NCBI GenBank assembly: GCA_020061125.1
Contig: JAGUYV010000232.1
Coordinates: forward strand, 1-6,303
DNA from: a bacterium
GTDB taxonomy: Bacteria; UBP15; UBA6099; DSWB01
Length of the DNA: 6,303 nt
Direction of reading: 5' to 3'
The notes beneath the pieces were generated by a model that saw only the letters and a list, made by a program, of their open reading frames with translations, did no database searches and was not told the DNA's origin. A program made the translations under genes and the position numbers. Position 1 is the first letter of the stretch. Each line of letters starts with the position of its first letter. Shown here one piece after another: positions 6,064-6,303 of this stretch.

Positions 6064-6303
6064 TGGCCGTCTCCCGTCTTCCGTCTTCCGTCTTCCGGGA
6101 AGACAAAGGCAAAGGCAAAGGACACCGCGGAGACGCGGAGGCGCGGAGGTGCTCGGAGAACGCAGGGGAAACTTCGGTCATTGAGTCATAGATGCGTTGC
6201 AGGGTGCGGCGGGTGCGCGTGGCCACGAACAGGGCCTGGGCATAGTGTTGCATCCAGTTTTCGCCCATTCCCGCGGCCGCGCGCAGGGCGTGGCATGTGC
6301 GGC
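6056..6303 (-). CDS. C-terminal end of an unrecognised gene upstream of the tail tip gene (partial)
   Basis: The minus strand is open from the window edge to a TGA at 6058-6056, giving 81 complete codons with no stop. The visible protein reads RTCHALRAAAGMGENWMQHY, then AQALFVATRTRRTLQRIYDS and MTEVSPAF, a basic, probably helical segment. It continues into a low-complexity end (PRCPLPLPLSSRKTEDGRRE) encoded by the composite repeat at 6067-6149. An internal ATG at 6268 could be a start, but the frame stays open upstream and no good ribosome binding site is seen, so I read it as the tail of a longer gene. It overlaps the tail tip gene by eight bases, which suggests coupling. In lambda-like order this place is held by tail tip assembly genes (K, I), but the sequence does not resemble what I know of them. 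Confidence 0.6.
   Translation of the reverse strand, partial: RTCHALRAAAGMGENWMQHYAQALFVATRTRRTLQRIYDSMTEVSPAFSEHLRASASPRCPLPLPLSSRKTEDGRRETANG
6067..6149. repeat. Composite low-complexity repeat: 4 x 7 bp, 3 x 6 bp, 3 x 8 bp
   Basis: Three tandem arrays of different unit length sit side by side. CCGTCTY occurs four times at 6067-6094. AAAGGC occurs three times at 6105-6121 (last copy incomplete). CGCGGAGR occurs three times at 6126-6149. Between the first two lies a perfect palindrome, GTCTTCC-G-GGAAGAC (6090-6104). The block encodes the last residues of the upstream gene and also supplies the ribosome binding site of the tail tip gene. Similar GTCTTCC and CGCGGAGACGCGGAGG strings are, from memory, common intergenic dispersed repeats in some large environmental bacterial genomes. 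This block may therefore be an inserted host repeat. Confidence 0.75.
6070..6075 (-). promoter_or_regulatory. Ribosome binding site of the tail tip gene, inside a tandem repeat
   Basis: On the minus strand GGGAGA lies six bases before the ATG at 6063-6061. It is the last, degenerate unit of the 7-bp array (GAGACGG where other copies read AAGACGG). The single changed base in that copy creates the GGGAG core, so the repeat itself appears to supply translation initiation for the 1456-residue protein. Confidence 0.55.

Noticed and set aside
6067-6149. CRISPR-like repeat array
   Set aside because: The units are only 6-8 bp, directly abutting with no spacers. This is simple tandem repetition, not a CRISPR.

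Overview
This window looks like part of the structural region of a tailed, siphovirus-type phage or prophage. All supported genes read on the minus strand, so transcription runs from right to left. The DNA is GC-rich overall and AT-rich in the intergenic stretch at about 550-830. The host cannot be named from the sequence. The low-complexity repeats (stacked 7-, 6- and 8-bp units at 6067-6149, and a GGGAC...GTCCC hairpin at 697-740) resemble dispersed repeats that I recall from large environmental genomes such as Verrucomicrobiota/Lentisphaerota, Planctomycetota and Desulfobacterota. That is an impression, not a search result.

Right to left on the minus strand, the layout is as follows. (1) 6303-6056 is the C-terminal end of an unrecognised gene whose last codons run through a composite tandem repeat. 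It overlaps the next gene by 8 bp. (2) 6063-1693 is a 1456-residue tail tip / central fibre protein of the lambda J (TipJ) type. It has a Gly-rich hydrophobic N-terminus, a hub region interrupted by a discoidin (F5/8 type C)-like domain, about three fibronectin-III-like modules, a CBM-like jelly-roll region and a distal beta-rich tip. (3) 1696-893 is a 267-residue protein of unknown function joined to the tail tip gene by an ATGA overlap, probably a tail accessory or tip-associated protein. (4) 892-335 is a 558-bp intergenic region. (5) 334-1 is the N-terminal 111 residues of a probable portal protein with a strong ribosome binding site, cut by the window edge.

The three right-hand genes form one translationally coupled tail-tip cluster (receptor recognition and host specificity), which ends at the intergenic region. 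A hairpin followed by six T's on the minus strand (740-692) is a plausible terminator between the tail cluster and the portal gene. Having a portal start directly after the tail tip, with no terminase between, is an unusual gene order.

The most striking non-coding signal is a tandem pair of sigma-54 (RpoN)-type promoter sequences on the plus strand (843-859 and 878-894, exactly 35 bp apart). The second matches the full consensus. Both point into the 3' end of the oppositely oriented 267-residue gene, so they would produce an RNA antisense to the tail cluster. AT-rich direct repeats and a dyad lie just upstream.
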